The position numbers and the translations under genes are program-made. A DNA stretch of 29,957 nucleotides from Gammaproteobacteria bacterium (GTDB lineage: Bacteria; Pseudomonadota; Gammaproteobacteria; Chromatiales; Chromatiaceae): contig JADWMH010000001.1 in NCBI GenBank assembly GCA_015767355.1, positions 1 to 29,957 on the forward strand, written 5' to 3'. The notes below the pieces were generated by a model, which saw nothing but the letters and a program-made list of their open reading frames with translations, made no database searches and was not told the origin of the DNA. Of this stretch, positions 18,983 to 27,792 are shown one piece after another (within the stretch, counting starts at the first letter, position 1; each line of letters begins with the position of its first letter).

Positions 18983-19587
18983 TGAAAACATTGATTGTAT
19001 TGGCGCAGCTGCTGTTTATTGTTCAATTGGCAGGTTGTACCAACTCCACACCGCGAGTCAAGCCGGCGCCGGTTTATCAGCATGGAGAGCGGGTTGGCGG
19101 AGGTTCGACAAGCGCGCTTGAGATGCCTGAGATAGGAACAGAAGAGGGCGGCGAATATGGCCAGGAGCCCGGCGAAGAGTATCGGGTCAGCGAACTCGAC
19201 AGTGATGTTCCGCAGGCGCCGACAGACTCTCCCGTCACTGATTTGAGCAGCAACTCTTTATCGTCCGGTGGTGAACAGGTTGCCTATGCCGGTTCTGCCG
19301 ATTCGGGCGCCTCCATGGGTAAGGCGGCGAATTCACTGTTGGAGAAGGCCGAATCCCAGCAACAGGCTGGCGACCTCAGCGGTGCTGCATCGACACTGGA
19401 ACGTGCTGTGCGTATCGAATCGCGTAACCCGCTGCTGTGGAATCGCCTCGCAAATGTGCGTCTGCAACAGGGACACAGTGATCTTGCGGTCGAGTTCGCT
19501 TCAAAATCGAGTGAATTCGCTGGCTCTGACGAGGCTCTGAAGCAGAATAACTCCGAAATCATCGACAAGGCGAATTCGCCCAGATGA
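18982..19587 (+). CDS. lpoP: TPR lipoprotein, probable PBP1b activator (LpoP-like)
   Basis: A 201-residue lipoprotein with signal peptide and lipobox LAGC (Cys 19). A flexible acidic, Ser/Gly-rich linker (about 20-110) follows, and then two TPR-like helix pairs (about 112-180: LLEKAESQQQAGDLSGAAST, LERAVRIESRNPLLWNRLAN, VRLQQGHSDLAVEFA). The TAATG overlap with mrcB means translational coupling. In Pseudomonas and Acinetobacter the TPR lipoprotein LpoP activates PBP1b, and this gene has the same architecture: anchor, linker to cross the periplasm, and TPR head. The role is inferred from architecture and coupling, and Asn at +1 after Cys does not suggest inner-membrane retention. The symbol is tentative. 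Confidence 0.65.
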   Translation: MKTLIVLAQLLFIVQLAGCTNSTPRVKPAPVYQHGERVGGGSTSALEMPEIGTEEGGEYGQEPGEEYRVSELDSDVPQAPTDSPVTDLSSNSLSSGGEQVAYAGSADSGASMGKAANSLLEKAESQQQAGDLSGAASTLERAVRIESRNPLLWNRLANVRLQQGHSDLAVEFASKSSEFAGSDEALKQNNSEIIDKANSPR

Positions 19588-19620
19588 TTTCCCGGAAAAT
19601 CTCCTCCATCATGGTGACTC

Positions 19621-20691
19621 ATGCCGGTTAATCTGCTCGACCTGGATCGCAGCGGACTTGAGTCTCTGTGTGTGGAGCTTGGTTTCAAGGCCTATCAGGG
19701 ACGCAACCTGCTGAAGTGGATTCACAAGCATGGCGTGGTCGATTTTGACGCCATGACGGACCTGCCGAAACGGCTGCGTGAAGAGCTTCTACTGCACACC
19801 GAGATTCGCCTGCCGAAGATCGTATTTGAACAACCCTCTCTTGACGGTACGATCAAGCGGTTGCTCGAGATAGATGGCGGGCAGCGCATCGAGACGGTCT
19901 TTATCCCTGAGGAGAACAGAGGCACCCTGTGTGTCTCTTCCCAGGTCGGTTGTGCGCTGGAGTGCTCTTTCTGCTCTACAGGACAGCAGGGTTTCAATCG
20001 CAATCTGAGCGTTAGTGAGATTATCGGACAGCTGTGGTTGGCCGTGCATTTGCTCAACGAGCAACAGGCAGTGACGAATGTGGTCATGATGGGAATGGGT
20101 GAACCGCTGGCGAACTTCGATGCGGTTGTCTCGGCTATGGATATCATGCAGGATGACCTGGCCTATCAGCTCTCCAAGCATAAGGTGACTCTGAGTACTT
20201 CGGGTATCGTTCCGGCATTAAAGGCGCTGCGGCAGGCAACGGATGTCTGCCTGGCAGTTTCATTGCATGCAGCAGAAAACCAGCTGCGTGATGAGCTGGT
20301 GCCTATCAATAAAAAATATCCTCTGGAGCAGTTGATCCCTGCCTGCAGGGAGTACATCAAGGATGACAAGCGGCGCAAGATCACCTGGGAATATGTGATG
20401 CTGGATGGGGTCAACGACAGCAATCGTGATGCCCGTGCATTGATCCGCTTGCTCGAAGGCATTCCCTCCAAGGTCAATCTGATTCCATTTAATCCGTTTC
20501 CGGGTACAGCATATCGCTCTTCTCCCGCTGAACGTATCGAAGAGTTCCGTCAGAGACTAAGGCGGTCGGGAATGATTGCAACCACGCGCAAAACCCGCGG
20601 AAACGATATTGATGCAGCATGCGGACAGCTGGTCGGAAAAGTAAATGATCGAAGCAACCGTCAGCTGCGCATGGCGATGAGAAACACATGA
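19621..20691 (+). CDS. rlmN: 23S rRNA A2503 / tRNA A37 C2-methyltransferase
   Basis: A 356-residue radical SAM enzyme that methylates C2 of A2503 in 23S rRNA and of A37 in some tRNAs. The cluster motif CALECSFC places cysteines at 111, 115 and 118, and the resolving cysteine is at 334 in DIDAACGQL. The mechanism-defining GMGEPL, the SAM-binding STSG and the SLHA motifs are also intact. The ATG at 19621 has GGTGA a few bases upstream. It heads the cluster running to der and overlaps the next gene by 4 bases. Confidence 0.96.
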   Translation: MPVNLLDLDRSGLESLCVELGFKAYQGRNLLKWIHKHGVVDFDAMTDLPKRLREELLLHTEIRLPKIVFEQPSLDGTIKRLLEIDGGQRIETVFIPEENRGTLCVSSQVGCALECSFCSTGQQGFNRNLSVSEIIGQLWLAVHLLNEQQAVTNVVMMGMGEPLANFDAVVSAMDIMQDDLAYQLSKHKVTLSTSGIVPALKALRQATDVCLAVSLHAAENQLRDELVPINKKYPLEQLIPACREYIKDDKRRKITWEYVMLDGVNDSNRDARALIRLLEGIPSKVNLIPFNPFPGTAYRSSPAERIEEFRQRLRRSGMIATTRKTRGNDIDAACGQLVGKVNDRSNRQLRMAMRNT

Positions 20692-21266
20692 TGAGAAAAA
20701 TATTGCATCACTCTTTGTGGTTGCCGCTGCTGCTTATACTTGCTGCCTGTGAAACCACCGGTGGCCGTGATCCTGCCACGAATATGATCCAGTACTCGAG
20801 TAACAGCCCGGCCGTCGCTTATGTGGAACTTGCAAAGGCTTACATGGAGCAGGGAAAAATGGCTATTGCACTGGAAAATGCTATAGAAGCCGTCAGGCTT
20901 GATCGTAATCATGCCGAAGCACAGCTTGTGTTGGCATTGATCTACCAAAATATGAATAGTTTTGACATGGCTGCGAAGCACTATTCCCGCGCCAAAAAGC
21001 TGGCGCCAAATGATCCTATGGTAGCAAATGCCTATGGTGCGTTTTTGTGTGCAGAGCGGCGCTATGCTGAAGCTGATTCCGAATTTAACATGGCCGCAGC
21101 AAGCGTCATGAATCCCTCTCCATGGGTTGCCTCGACCAATGCCGGTTTATGCCAGGAAAGCAGTGGTCGATATGCTTTGGCAAAATCCAGCATGCGCCAG
21201 GCGCTGCAGCAAAATCCGAACTATGAGCCGGCTAAAAAAGGGCTGGCCAGATTAAAAAGATATTGA
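20688..21266 (+). CDS. pilF: Type IV pilus biogenesis lipoprotein PilF/PilW
   Basis: A 192-residue outer-membrane lipoprotein (lipobox LAAC, Cys 21) with TPR repeats at about 42-75, 76-110, 111-145 and 150-185. PilF is the pilotin that helps the PilQ secretin reach and multimerise in the outer membrane, so the cell probably makes type IV pili. It overlaps rlmN (ATGA; ATG at 20688 or 20691) and is followed by rodZ after 19 bases, the standard order. At 192 residues it is shorter than most PilF proteins (about 230-255), and the C-terminal TPRs are cut short right after the KKGLARLKRY helix. Confidence 0.88.
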   Translation: MMRKILHHSLWLPLLLILAACETTGGRDPATNMIQYSSNSPAVAYVELAKAYMEQGKMAIALENAIEAVRLDRNHAEAQLVLALIYQNMNSFDMAAKHYSRAKKLAPNDPMVANAYGAFLCAERRYAEADSEFNMAAASVMNPSPWVASTNAGLCQESSGRYALAKSSMRQALQQNPNYEPAKKGLARLKRY

Positions 21267-21285
21267 GTTACAGGATCTTCAACAG

Positions 21286-22368
21286 ATGACAGAGATTAAC
21301 GAGGACGAGAGTCAAATCGCAGTGGATGAAACTGCCGGCTCACAATTGAAGGCGGCGCGTGAGGCTGTTGAGATGACGATTGAGGAGGCTGCAGAACAAC
21401 TGCATCTGCTCAGGGAGACAGTCATTGCACTGGAGGAAGATGATGCATCCAAACTTCCGTCACGCGTCTTTACACTGGGCTATCTGAAAAATTATGCACG
21501 CATACTTGACGTGCCGGAATCTTATATTCTCGGGCTGCTCAAGGAGGAGGTCAATGAGGTCGAAGAGATCAGGAGTCTGCAACAACCCCGTGCGCCTAAA
21601 ATACGAATCCGCAGACATCAACAGGTTAACGGTGGCCGCCTGTTTGGTAAGCTGATTACCGGGTTGATTCTGATCGCAATCATTGTGCTGGCGGTTCTCT
21701 GGTGGAGGGGTGCAATTCAACTGCCGGATATGAGTGATTTGCCATTTCTCCCGGCCGCTGAAAAACACAAGAGCGTCGAGACAAGCGGTGATGACGGCTC
21801 TGAATCGCTCACTTTACCCATCGGTGATGGGCAGGCTTCTCAAAATGAAACCGGGCAGGATGTGATCGTTGCCGCGGATGAAGCCGCGTCAAAAGATAGT
21901 GATGAGGATCTTCTCGAGTTGTCGCTTGAGACAGCGGGTGATGAAACAACCGCTGAAGCAGGTGACAGCGAAGATACCAGTACGGATGCAGAAGAGGCCT
22001 CAAGTGAAACATCAGGAGAAACATCAATAACATCCCAGACTGCCGGGAAGACAGCGGTGAGTGATGACGTCGTCGTTGTTGTTGCAACAGATGCTGCCGG
22101 AGAGACGCAAGCAGGCGGCGAGCACAAGGTCACACTCGATTTCAGTGATAACTGCTGGGTGAATGTCAATGATGCCGAGGGTAAAATCGTCCTCTTTGGA
22201 GATATACCGGCCGGTTCGAGCAAAACATTGGAAGGAAGCGCACCCTTTACCTTTGTTCTGGGTAATGCGGCCAAGGTGAAAGTCTCTATTGATGGACGTC
22301 CTTACGATATTGCCCCTCATATCAAGGGCGGTGTTGCGCGTTTTTCTCTGGGTGAGCCGGTCGAGTGA
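21286..22368 (+). CDS. rodZ: Cytoskeletal cell-shape protein RodZ
   Basis: A 360-residue bitopic inner-membrane protein linking MreB filaments to the peptidoglycan elongation machinery. Cytoplasmic helix-turn-helix at about 16-85 (GSQLKAAREAVEMTIEEAAE, then SRVFTLGYLKNYARILDVPE), a basic stretch (RIRRHQQ), one membrane helix at about 122-142, a long acidic Ser/Thr/Glu-rich periplasmic linker (150-270), and the C-terminal DUF4115 beta-domain (SDNCWVNVNDAEGKIVLFGD to the end). Its stop overlaps hisS by 4 bases. In most gammaproteobacteria ispG sits between the two. Confidence 0.93.
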   Translation: MTEINEDESQIAVDETAGSQLKAAREAVEMTIEEAAEQLHLLRETVIALEEDDASKLPSRVFTLGYLKNYARILDVPESYILGLLKEEVNEVEEIRSLQQPRAPKIRIRRHQQVNGGRLFGKLITGLILIAIIVLAVLWWRGAIQLPDMSDLPFLPAAEKHKSVETSGDDGSESLTLPIGDGQASQNETGQDVIVAADEAASKDSDEDLLELSLETAGDETTAEAGDSEDTSTDAEEASSETSGETSITSQTAGKTAVSDDVVVVVATDAAGETQAGGEHKVTLDFSDNCWVNVNDAEGKIVLFGDIPAGSSKTLEGSAPFTFVLGNAAKVKVSIDGRPYDIAPHIKGGVARFSLGEPVE

Positions 22369-23627
22369 AAAAAATCCAGTCTATTCGCGGCATGCACGAT
22401 ATTTTGCCGGGTGAATCCCGTCTGTGGCAGTTTGTCGAAGAGACAGCAAAATCAGTTTTTGACAGCTTTGGATATCAGCAGATCCGCACCCCGGTGATGG
22501 AGCAGAGTGCTCTGTTTCATCGTGCGATCGGTGAGGTCACCGATATTGTTGAAAAGGAGATGTACAGTTTCGATGATCGCAATGGAGACAGTCTGACACT
22601 GCGTCCGGAGGGAACCGCAGGTGTTGTTCGTGCTTGCATAGAACATGGACTACTGCACAATCAAAGGCAGCGTTTGTGGTATCAGGGAGCGATGTTTCGT
22701 CACGAACGTCCGCAGAAGGGGCGTTACCGGCAGTTTCACCAGATGGGTGTCGAAGCTTTTGGCATGCATGGCCCGGATATCGATCTGGAGATTCTGCTGA
22801 TGACCGCAAGTCTATGGCGGCAGCTGGGTATCGACGGGGCTGAATTGCAGTTGAATACCCTGGGAACACCACAGGAGCGGGCAACCTATCGTCAACATCT
22901 GGTTGACTATTTGTCACTGCACCGTGAGAGTCTGGATGAGGACAGCAAGCGCCGCCTCACCAGCAACCCTTTGCGCGTGCTGGATTCAAAAAATCCCGAG
23001 GTGCAGCAGGTCGTCAGTGATGCTCCGCTGCTGATGGAGTATCTTGGTGAGGAGTCGCGCCGCCACTTTGAGCAAATCTGCGAGGGATTGCAGGAGGCTG
23101 GAATAGACTATACTGTCAATCCGCGACTGGTGCGGGGGCTTGACTATTACGTGCTTACTGTATTCGAGTGGGTCAGCGATCGCCTTGGTGCGCAGGGGAC
23201 AATTTGCGCAGGTGGACGCTATGACGGTCTGGTTGAGCAGCTTGGAGGCAAGCCGACGCCTGCGATTGGTTTTGGGATGGGGCTGGAGCGGATTGTCTCT
23301 CTGCTGGAGGAGAACCCGGCGGACAATATGGAGAAGCGGGCTGACTTCTACTTTGTTGCGTCAGGCGATACGGAGATAAAAGCGCAGCTGATTGCAAACA
23401 GGCTCCGCCGGGACATAGGGAATGTGCGCATCCTGGCAAATTGCGGTGGCGGGAGCTTCAAATCACAGTTTAAAAAAGCCGATCGCAGCGGCGCAGGTTT
23501 TGCTCTGATTCTGGGAGAAGAGGAGTTGCAGCGGGGCGTGGTCGGTGTGAAATCATTGCGTGAAGATAGAGCGCAGAAAGAAGTTTTACTTGATGATTTA
23601 TCGAATTATCTGGAAGGTTTAATCTAA
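22365..23627 (+). CDS. hisS: Histidyl-tRNA synthetase
   Basis: A 420-residue class II aminoacyl-tRNA synthetase that charges tRNA-His. Seen: RGMHDILPGES at the N-terminus, motif 2 GAMFRHERPQKGRYRQFHQ, the histidine-specific LVRGLDYYVLTVFEW block, AGGRYDGL, motif 3 GFGMGLER, and the anticodon-binding domain from about 325. The start is GTG at 22365 inside the end of rodZ (GTGA overlap), and the stop overlaps yfgM (TAATG), so its translation depends on coupling. Confidence 0.96.
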   Translation: MKKIQSIRGMHDILPGESRLWQFVEETAKSVFDSFGYQQIRTPVMEQSALFHRAIGEVTDIVEKEMYSFDDRNGDSLTLRPEGTAGVVRACIEHGLLHNQRQRLWYQGAMFRHERPQKGRYRQFHQMGVEAFGMHGPDIDLEILLMTASLWRQLGIDGAELQLNTLGTPQERATYRQHLVDYLSLHRESLDEDSKRRLTSNPLRVLDSKNPEVQQVVSDAPLLMEYLGEESRRHFEQICEGLQEAGIDYTVNPRLVRGLDYYVLTVFEWVSDRLGAQGTICAGGRYDGLVEQLGGKPTPAIGFGMGLERIVSLLEENPADNMEKRADFYFVASGDTEIKAQLIANRLRRDIGNVRILANCGGGSFKSQFKKADRSGAGFALILGEEELQRGVVGVKSLREDRAQKEVLLDDLSNYLEGLI

Positions 23628-24256
23628 TGAATGAGATGCTGAGTGATGACGAACAGGTCGAACGTATCAAAGCCTGGTGGAAAGCGAATGGTAATTCGAT
23701 TATTGCCGGTGTGGTGATTGGCCTGGGTGGTTTTTTTGCCTGGCAATGGTGGGGGGGATATCAGGACAAGCTGGCCGGGGAGGGCGCCGAGGCATATGAA
23801 CTCTTTGCGCAGTCCGCCTTCGGCAATGACGTTAAAAAAACCGATGATGCCCTCGCGCAGCTGCAGTCAAATTTTGGCGATACCAGTTATTCTCAATTTG
23901 CTGCGATGGAACTGGCCAGGCAGCAGGTGAGTGCAGGCTCGCTGGAAGCTGCAGAAAAAACACTGGATAATCTGCTCAAGCAGTCAACTGACAGCGCACT
24001 TAAGCCTTTGCTGGAGACACGTCTTGCGCGTCTGCTGGTGGCTCAAAAACGTCTGGATGAAGCCGGTAAAATGCTGGATTCAATCAACAGTGATGCCTAT
24101 GCAGCTGAAACCGCAGCGATTCGTGGTGAAATTGCCTATCTGCAGGGAGACATGGCCGCTGCTCGTGCAGCGCTGGAAGAGGCGCAGCAGAAGGGCAGCA
24201 ATGACGAAAATATCAACTATCTCCTCGAAGAGATCGGACCTCAGGAGTCATCATGA
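23627..24256 (+). CDS. yfgM: YfgM-type SecYEG ancillary subunit
   Basis: A 209-residue single-pass inner-membrane protein. The short N-terminus is followed by a membrane helix at about 24-45 (SIIAGVVIGLGGFFAWQW) and a periplasmic TPR-like domain (UPF0070/TPR_21). In E. coli YfgM associates with PpiD at the SecYEG translocon and acts in periplasmic chaperoning. The gene order hisS-yfgM-bamB is the same here. It overlaps both neighbours by 1 and 4 bases. Confidence 0.9.
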   Translation: MNEMLSDDEQVERIKAWWKANGNSIIAGVVIGLGGFFAWQWWGGYQDKLAGEGAEAYELFAQSAFGNDVKKTDDALAQLQSNFGDTSYSQFAAMELARQQVSAGSLEAAEKTLDNLLKQSTDSALKPLLETRLARLLVAQKRLDEAGKMLDSINSDAYAAETAAIRGEIAYLQGDMAAARAALEEAQQKGSNDENINYLLEEIGPQESS

Positions 24257-25401
24257 AAACATTGGTACGTTTGATCCTGCTTGCAACTGCTCTGTTCACA
24301 AGTGGCTGCAGTTTTTTCGGTATAGAGAAATCAGCTGTTGATGTGGCGGAGCTGGTTCCTCTTGCAGGTATGCAGACAGCCCGTGTGGTGTGGAACAGCA
24401 AGCTTGGAAAGGGCGCTGATGGTAAAGGGGTTAAACTGGTCGCATCTCTGGATGGCTCAACCCTCTATGTGGCGCATTTCGATGGCAAAGTGGAAGCCGT
24501 AAGTACATCAAGCGGCGCATCGCTATGGAAAACCGATCTGGGTATTCAGATTAGCGGGGGGCCTGGCGTTGGCAATGGCCTGGTAATCTCGGGGACAACA
24601 GAAGGTGAAGTAATTGCGTTGAGCCAGTCAACAGGCAGTGAGAGCTGGCGCGCTACTGTTTCAACAGATATTCCGGCGGTGCCGGTATCGGCTCGCGGCA
24701 TTGTTGTGATTCATACAAATGACGGCAAGCTCTATGGTCTTGATGCCGCAACGGGTGGGCAGCTGTGGTTGTTCCACCGCGCAACTCCAGTGTTGAGTCT
24801 GCGCGGCGCAGGTACTCCGGTTATCGAAGGAAACAGCCTCTATAGTGGCCTCGATGGAGGCAAACTGGTGAAGCTGGATCTGATGAGCGGACGCCCCTCC
24901 TGGGAAACTCCGATCACTTACGCCAGTGGGCGCACCGAGCTTGATCGTGTGGTGGATATTGACGGATTGCTGGTGTTGGGCCCATCTCTGCTTTATGTTG
25001 TGACCTATCAGGGAGATATGGCGGCGGTCAACAAATCGGACGGCAAGGTTAAGTGGCGCACTGCCTACTCATCCTGGCAGGGCGTCATCAGCGACGGCCG
25101 TGCACTCTATGCTTCAGATGCCAATGGTTATGTTGCAGCCGTCAATCCGCACAATGGAGAGATCCTGTGGCGGCAAAAAGCGCTCTCCGGACGCCGCCTC
25201 TCTCCTCCAGTGATGGCCGGCAATCTGATTGCAGTGGCAGACCTGGAAGGCTATGTTCACTGGCTCTCGCCGGAGGATGGCTCAATCGTTGCACGTATCG
25301 AGGCGGTCTCTTCCGGCGTACGTGCGCCACTCGTCGCCCAGGGCAGTGTGGTCTATGTCTATGCCGACAAAGGTGAACTCGCTGCAGTGACTGCGCAATA
25401 G
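24253..25401 (+). CDS. bamB: Outer-membrane assembly lipoprotein BamB
   Basis: A 382-residue lipoprotein of the BAM complex, which assembles outer-membrane beta-barrels such as the one encoded at 3160-3954. Signal peptide with lipobox TSGC (Cys 19), then an eight-bladed PQQ-type propeller with recurring blocks such as GKVEAVSTSSGASLWKTDLG, GKLYGLDAATGGQLWLF and GYVAAVNPHNGEILWRQKA. ATGA overlap with yfgM; der follows after 9 bases. Confidence 0.94.
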   Translation: MKTLVRLILLATALFTSGCSFFGIEKSAVDVAELVPLAGMQTARVVWNSKLGKGADGKGVKLVASLDGSTLYVAHFDGKVEAVSTSSGASLWKTDLGIQISGGPGVGNGLVISGTTEGEVIALSQSTGSESWRATVSTDIPAVPVSARGIVVIHTNDGKLYGLDAATGGQLWLFHRATPVLSLRGAGTPVIEGNSLYSGLDGGKLVKLDLMSGRPSWETPITYASGRTELDRVVDIDGLLVLGPSLLYVVTYQGDMAAVNKSDGKVKWRTAYSSWQGVISDGRALYASDANGYVAAVNPHNGEILWRQKALSGRRLSPPVMAGNLIAVADLEGYVHWLSPEDGSIVARIEAVSSGVRAPLVAQGSVVYVYADKGELAAVTAQ

Positions 25402-25410
25402 GGGGGCCGG

Positions 25411-26799
25411 GTGCTTCCTGTCATCGCACTGGTTGGCCGTCCTAACGTCGGCAAATCAACACTCTTTAATCGTCTTACCCGAACGCGTGACGCCCTGGTT
25501 GCAGATCAACCCGGACTGACCCGCGATCGCCAGTATGGTGTTGGCCGCATCGGTGAATTTCCCTATGTTGTGGTTGATACGGGCGGTCTCAGTGGCGAGG
25601 CTGAAGGTATCGATCCACTGATGGAGCAGCAGGTGTGGCAGGCGATCGATGAGGCGGATCATATCCTCTTTCTGGTCGATGCCCGGGATGGCCGGAATTC
25701 CGGCGACGAGCAGATCGCAGAACGCCTGCGTCGCACCGGCAAGGCGATCACCCTGGTGGTGAACAAGTGCGACAGTCTGGATGTGGATATGGCAAAAGCC
25801 GAGTTCTACGGTCTCAGTGGATTTGAGCCGGTCGGGATTACAGCGACCCATGGGCGCGGCGTAAACTCGCTGATCGAGGGCGTGCTTGCGACGTTGCCTC
25901 CTACAGAGCCTGAGGATGAAGAGAAAAAAGGCATCAAGGTTGCAGTGATTGGCCGTCCCAACGTGGGAAAGTCGACGCTCATCAATCGCCTCATTGGTGA
26001 GGAGCGGCTGGTTGCCTTTGATATGCCGGGCACGACCAGAGACAGTATCCCTGTACCTTTCGAGCTTAATGGTCAGCGTTTCACCCTGATAGATACAGCC
26101 GGTGTCAGAAAACGAGGCCGCATCAGCGAGGCGATCGAGAAATTCAGCGTCGTCAAGACGCTGCAGGCAATCGAGGAGTCCAATGTGGTGCTGATGCTGC
26201 TCGATGCCCGACAGGGAGTTACCGAGCAGGATACACATCTTGCCGGACACGTTCTCGACAGCGGGCGGGCGCTGGTGATGGTGGTCAATAAATGGGACGG
26301 GCTTACGTCGCCGCAGCGTGAAAAAGTGAAGGAGGAGTTGAAACGGCGCCTCTACTTTCTGGATTTTGCCAGCTGGCATTTTGTTTCGGCGCTGCATGGC
26401 AGCGGAGTCGGCCTGCTGCTGAAAAATGTACAGCACGCCTACGCAAATGCTGTACGGGATTTTAAGACCAATCGTCTGACCGAGATCCTGGAGAGCATTG
26501 TCACAGAACATCAACCGCCAATGGCGCGGGGCAGACGCATCAAGCTGCGTTATGCGCACCAGGGGGGTAAAAACCCGCCGCGCATTATCGTCCATGGCAA
26601 GCAGACCGACGCGGTCCCTGCCTCTTACAAACGCTATATGCAAAAACGATTCCACAAGGTTCTGCAACTTAGCGGCACCCCCCTCAGGGTTGAATTTCGC
26701 ACCGGCGGCAATCCCTTCAAAGAGAAGGAGAAACGCAGCAGCAAACTCACACCCGGCCAGAAATACAGGCTCAATAAAAAAGGCAATCGCGACAGTTAG
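25411..26799 (+). CDS. der: Ribosome assembly GTPase Der (EngA)
   Basis: A 462-residue tandem-GTPase essential for 50S subunit assembly. Two G domains are complete: G1 GRPNVGKST at residues 9-17 and again near 182, with DTGG and DTAG as G3, NKCD and NKWD as G4. A C-terminal KH-like domain (about 360-440) follows and then a basic tail. The start is GTG at 25411 after a G-rich stretch, 9 bases behind bamB. It ends the cluster and overlaps the SDR gene tail-to-tail by 4 bases without a visible terminator. Confidence 0.96.
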   Translation: MLPVIALVGRPNVGKSTLFNRLTRTRDALVADQPGLTRDRQYGVGRIGEFPYVVVDTGGLSGEAEGIDPLMEQQVWQAIDEADHILFLVDARDGRNSGDEQIAERLRRTGKAITLVVNKCDSLDVDMAKAEFYGLSGFEPVGITATHGRGVNSLIEGVLATLPPTEPEDEEKKGIKVAVIGRPNVGKSTLINRLIGEERLVAFDMPGTTRDSIPVPFELNGQRFTLIDTAGVRKRGRISEAIEKFSVVKTLQAIEESNVVLMLLDARQGVTEQDTHLAGHVLDSGRALVMVVNKWDGLTSPQREKVKEELKRRLYFLDFASWHFVSALHGSGVGLLLKNVQHAYANAVRDFKTNRLTEILESIVTEHQPPMARGRRIKLRYAHQGGKNPPRIIVHGKQTDAVPASYKRYMQKRFHKVLQLSGTPLRVEFRTGGNPFKEKEKRSSKLTPGQKYRLNKKGNRDS

Positions 26800-27623
26800 A
26801 TTTTCGCAAGCAGCCAGTCCATCTGCCTGTTGCCGAGGATGCGTTTCAGGAAGCCGAACAGGTAGGTCGGAAAAGTAACGTAGTAGCGGATTTTCGGGCG
26901 TTTGCTTTCGAGCGCATGCACTACTTTCTTCAACACTGCTTCCGGTGGCAGGGTAAAGGGGGCGGCGTCTCCCTCTTTGTTCAAACGGGTGATCATCTTT
27001 TCATAGGTTGCCTGGTGAACGCTCTGCTCGACATCGATATTCTCGATAAACTGTTGGTAGGCATTGGCGCGAAAACGACTGCGGATCGGGCCAGGCTCGA
27101 TCAGGCTGATATGGATGTGAGTTCCACGAAGTTCCAGTCGCTGGGTGTCGGCAAGACCTTCCAGCGCATATTTACTGGCGTTGTAGGCACCCCGGTAGGA
27201 CATGGCTGCAAAGCCCAGTACTGAACTGTTGTGAATGATGCGGCCTTCGTTGTGCAGCCGCATGACAGGGATGGCAAGCCGGGTCAACTCATGCCAGCCG
27301 AACAGGTTGGTCTCAAACTGGCTGCGCAGGGTTTCGCGCGTCAGATCCTCGACAGCTCCGGGTTGGCCATAGGCGCCATTGTTAAACAGAGCATAGAGCC
27401 TGCCGCCGGTAGCCTCCATTACTCTATTAAAGGCCTCATGAATGCTGTCACTGTCACGATAGTCGAGATAGAGAGTGGTAATGCCCAGGCTCTCCAGTTC
27501 ATCGATATCCGCTTGCTGACGAGCAGTTGCGAACACCCGGTATCCTCGCTGCTGCAGGCCCAGGGCAGTACAACGGCCAATGCCGCTGGAGCAGCCTGTG
27601 ACAAGGATGGATTTTTGTTGCAT
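26796..27623 (-). CDS. Short-chain dehydrogenase/reductase
   Basis: A 275-residue classical SDR. The NAD(P) motif TGCSSGIG is at 9-16, the NNGAYG structural motif near 81, a serine in HNSSVLG near 133, and the catalytic Tyr 147 and Lys 151 in YNASK. An Arg in TARQQ after the second strand hints at NADP(H), and the DxxxR-type layout is family-typical. The C-terminal part (YYVTFPTYLFGFLKRILGNR) is hydrophobic and basic, perhaps membrane-associated, as seen in lipid-acting relatives. The substrate is unknown. It converges on der and is divergent from moaA across a 169-base gap. Confidence 0.82.
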   Translation of the reverse strand: MQQKSILVTGCSSGIGRCTALGLQQRGYRVFATARQQADIDELESLGITTLYLDYRDSDSIHEAFNRVMEATGGRLYALFNNGAYGQPGAVEDLTRETLRSQFETNLFGWHELTRLAIPVMRLHNEGRIIHNSSVLGFAAMSYRGAYNASKYALEGLADTQRLELRGTHIHISLIEPGPIRSRFRANAYQQFIENIDVEQSVHQATYEKMITRLNKEGDAAPFTLPPEAVLKKVVHALESKRPKIRYYVTFPTYLFGFLKRILGNRQMDWLLAKI

Positions 27624-27756
27624 GGCTTTTCCCTGACTCCGGAAGAGGGCACATGGTAGCCTGAACCCCGCAAATCTGCCACAATCCTCGCATAATGCGC
27701 ATACAATTTGTGTGCTTTTGAATGAAGAAATGGATATGTCTCTCCTGAAAAATGTC

Positions 27757-27777
27757 TATAATGAACAAAGCTTTGTT
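27757..27777 (+). promoter_or_regulatory. moaA -10 box and overlapping palindrome
   Basis: TATAAT (27757-27762) is a perfect -10 box. Two bases downstream a perfect 14-base palindrome, AACAAAGCTTTGTT (27764-27777), covers the predicted start of transcription (about 27769). No good -35 is seen at 16-18 bases, so a regulator may be needed or sigma contacts may be poor. The predicted leader is only about 24 bases. Confidence 0.45.
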
Positions 27778-27792
27778 GTTGGATGAAATAAC

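Noticed and set aside
25456..26667. Open frame of about 400 codons antisense to der
   Set aside because: It mirrors the codon pattern of a fully conserved GTPase on the other strand, has no recognisable domain, and no promoter or ribosome binding site.
27624..27792. Moco riboswitch upstream of moaA
   Set aside because: The predicted leader after the -10 box is about 24 bases, too short for the riboswitch, and no conserved stem pattern is visible.
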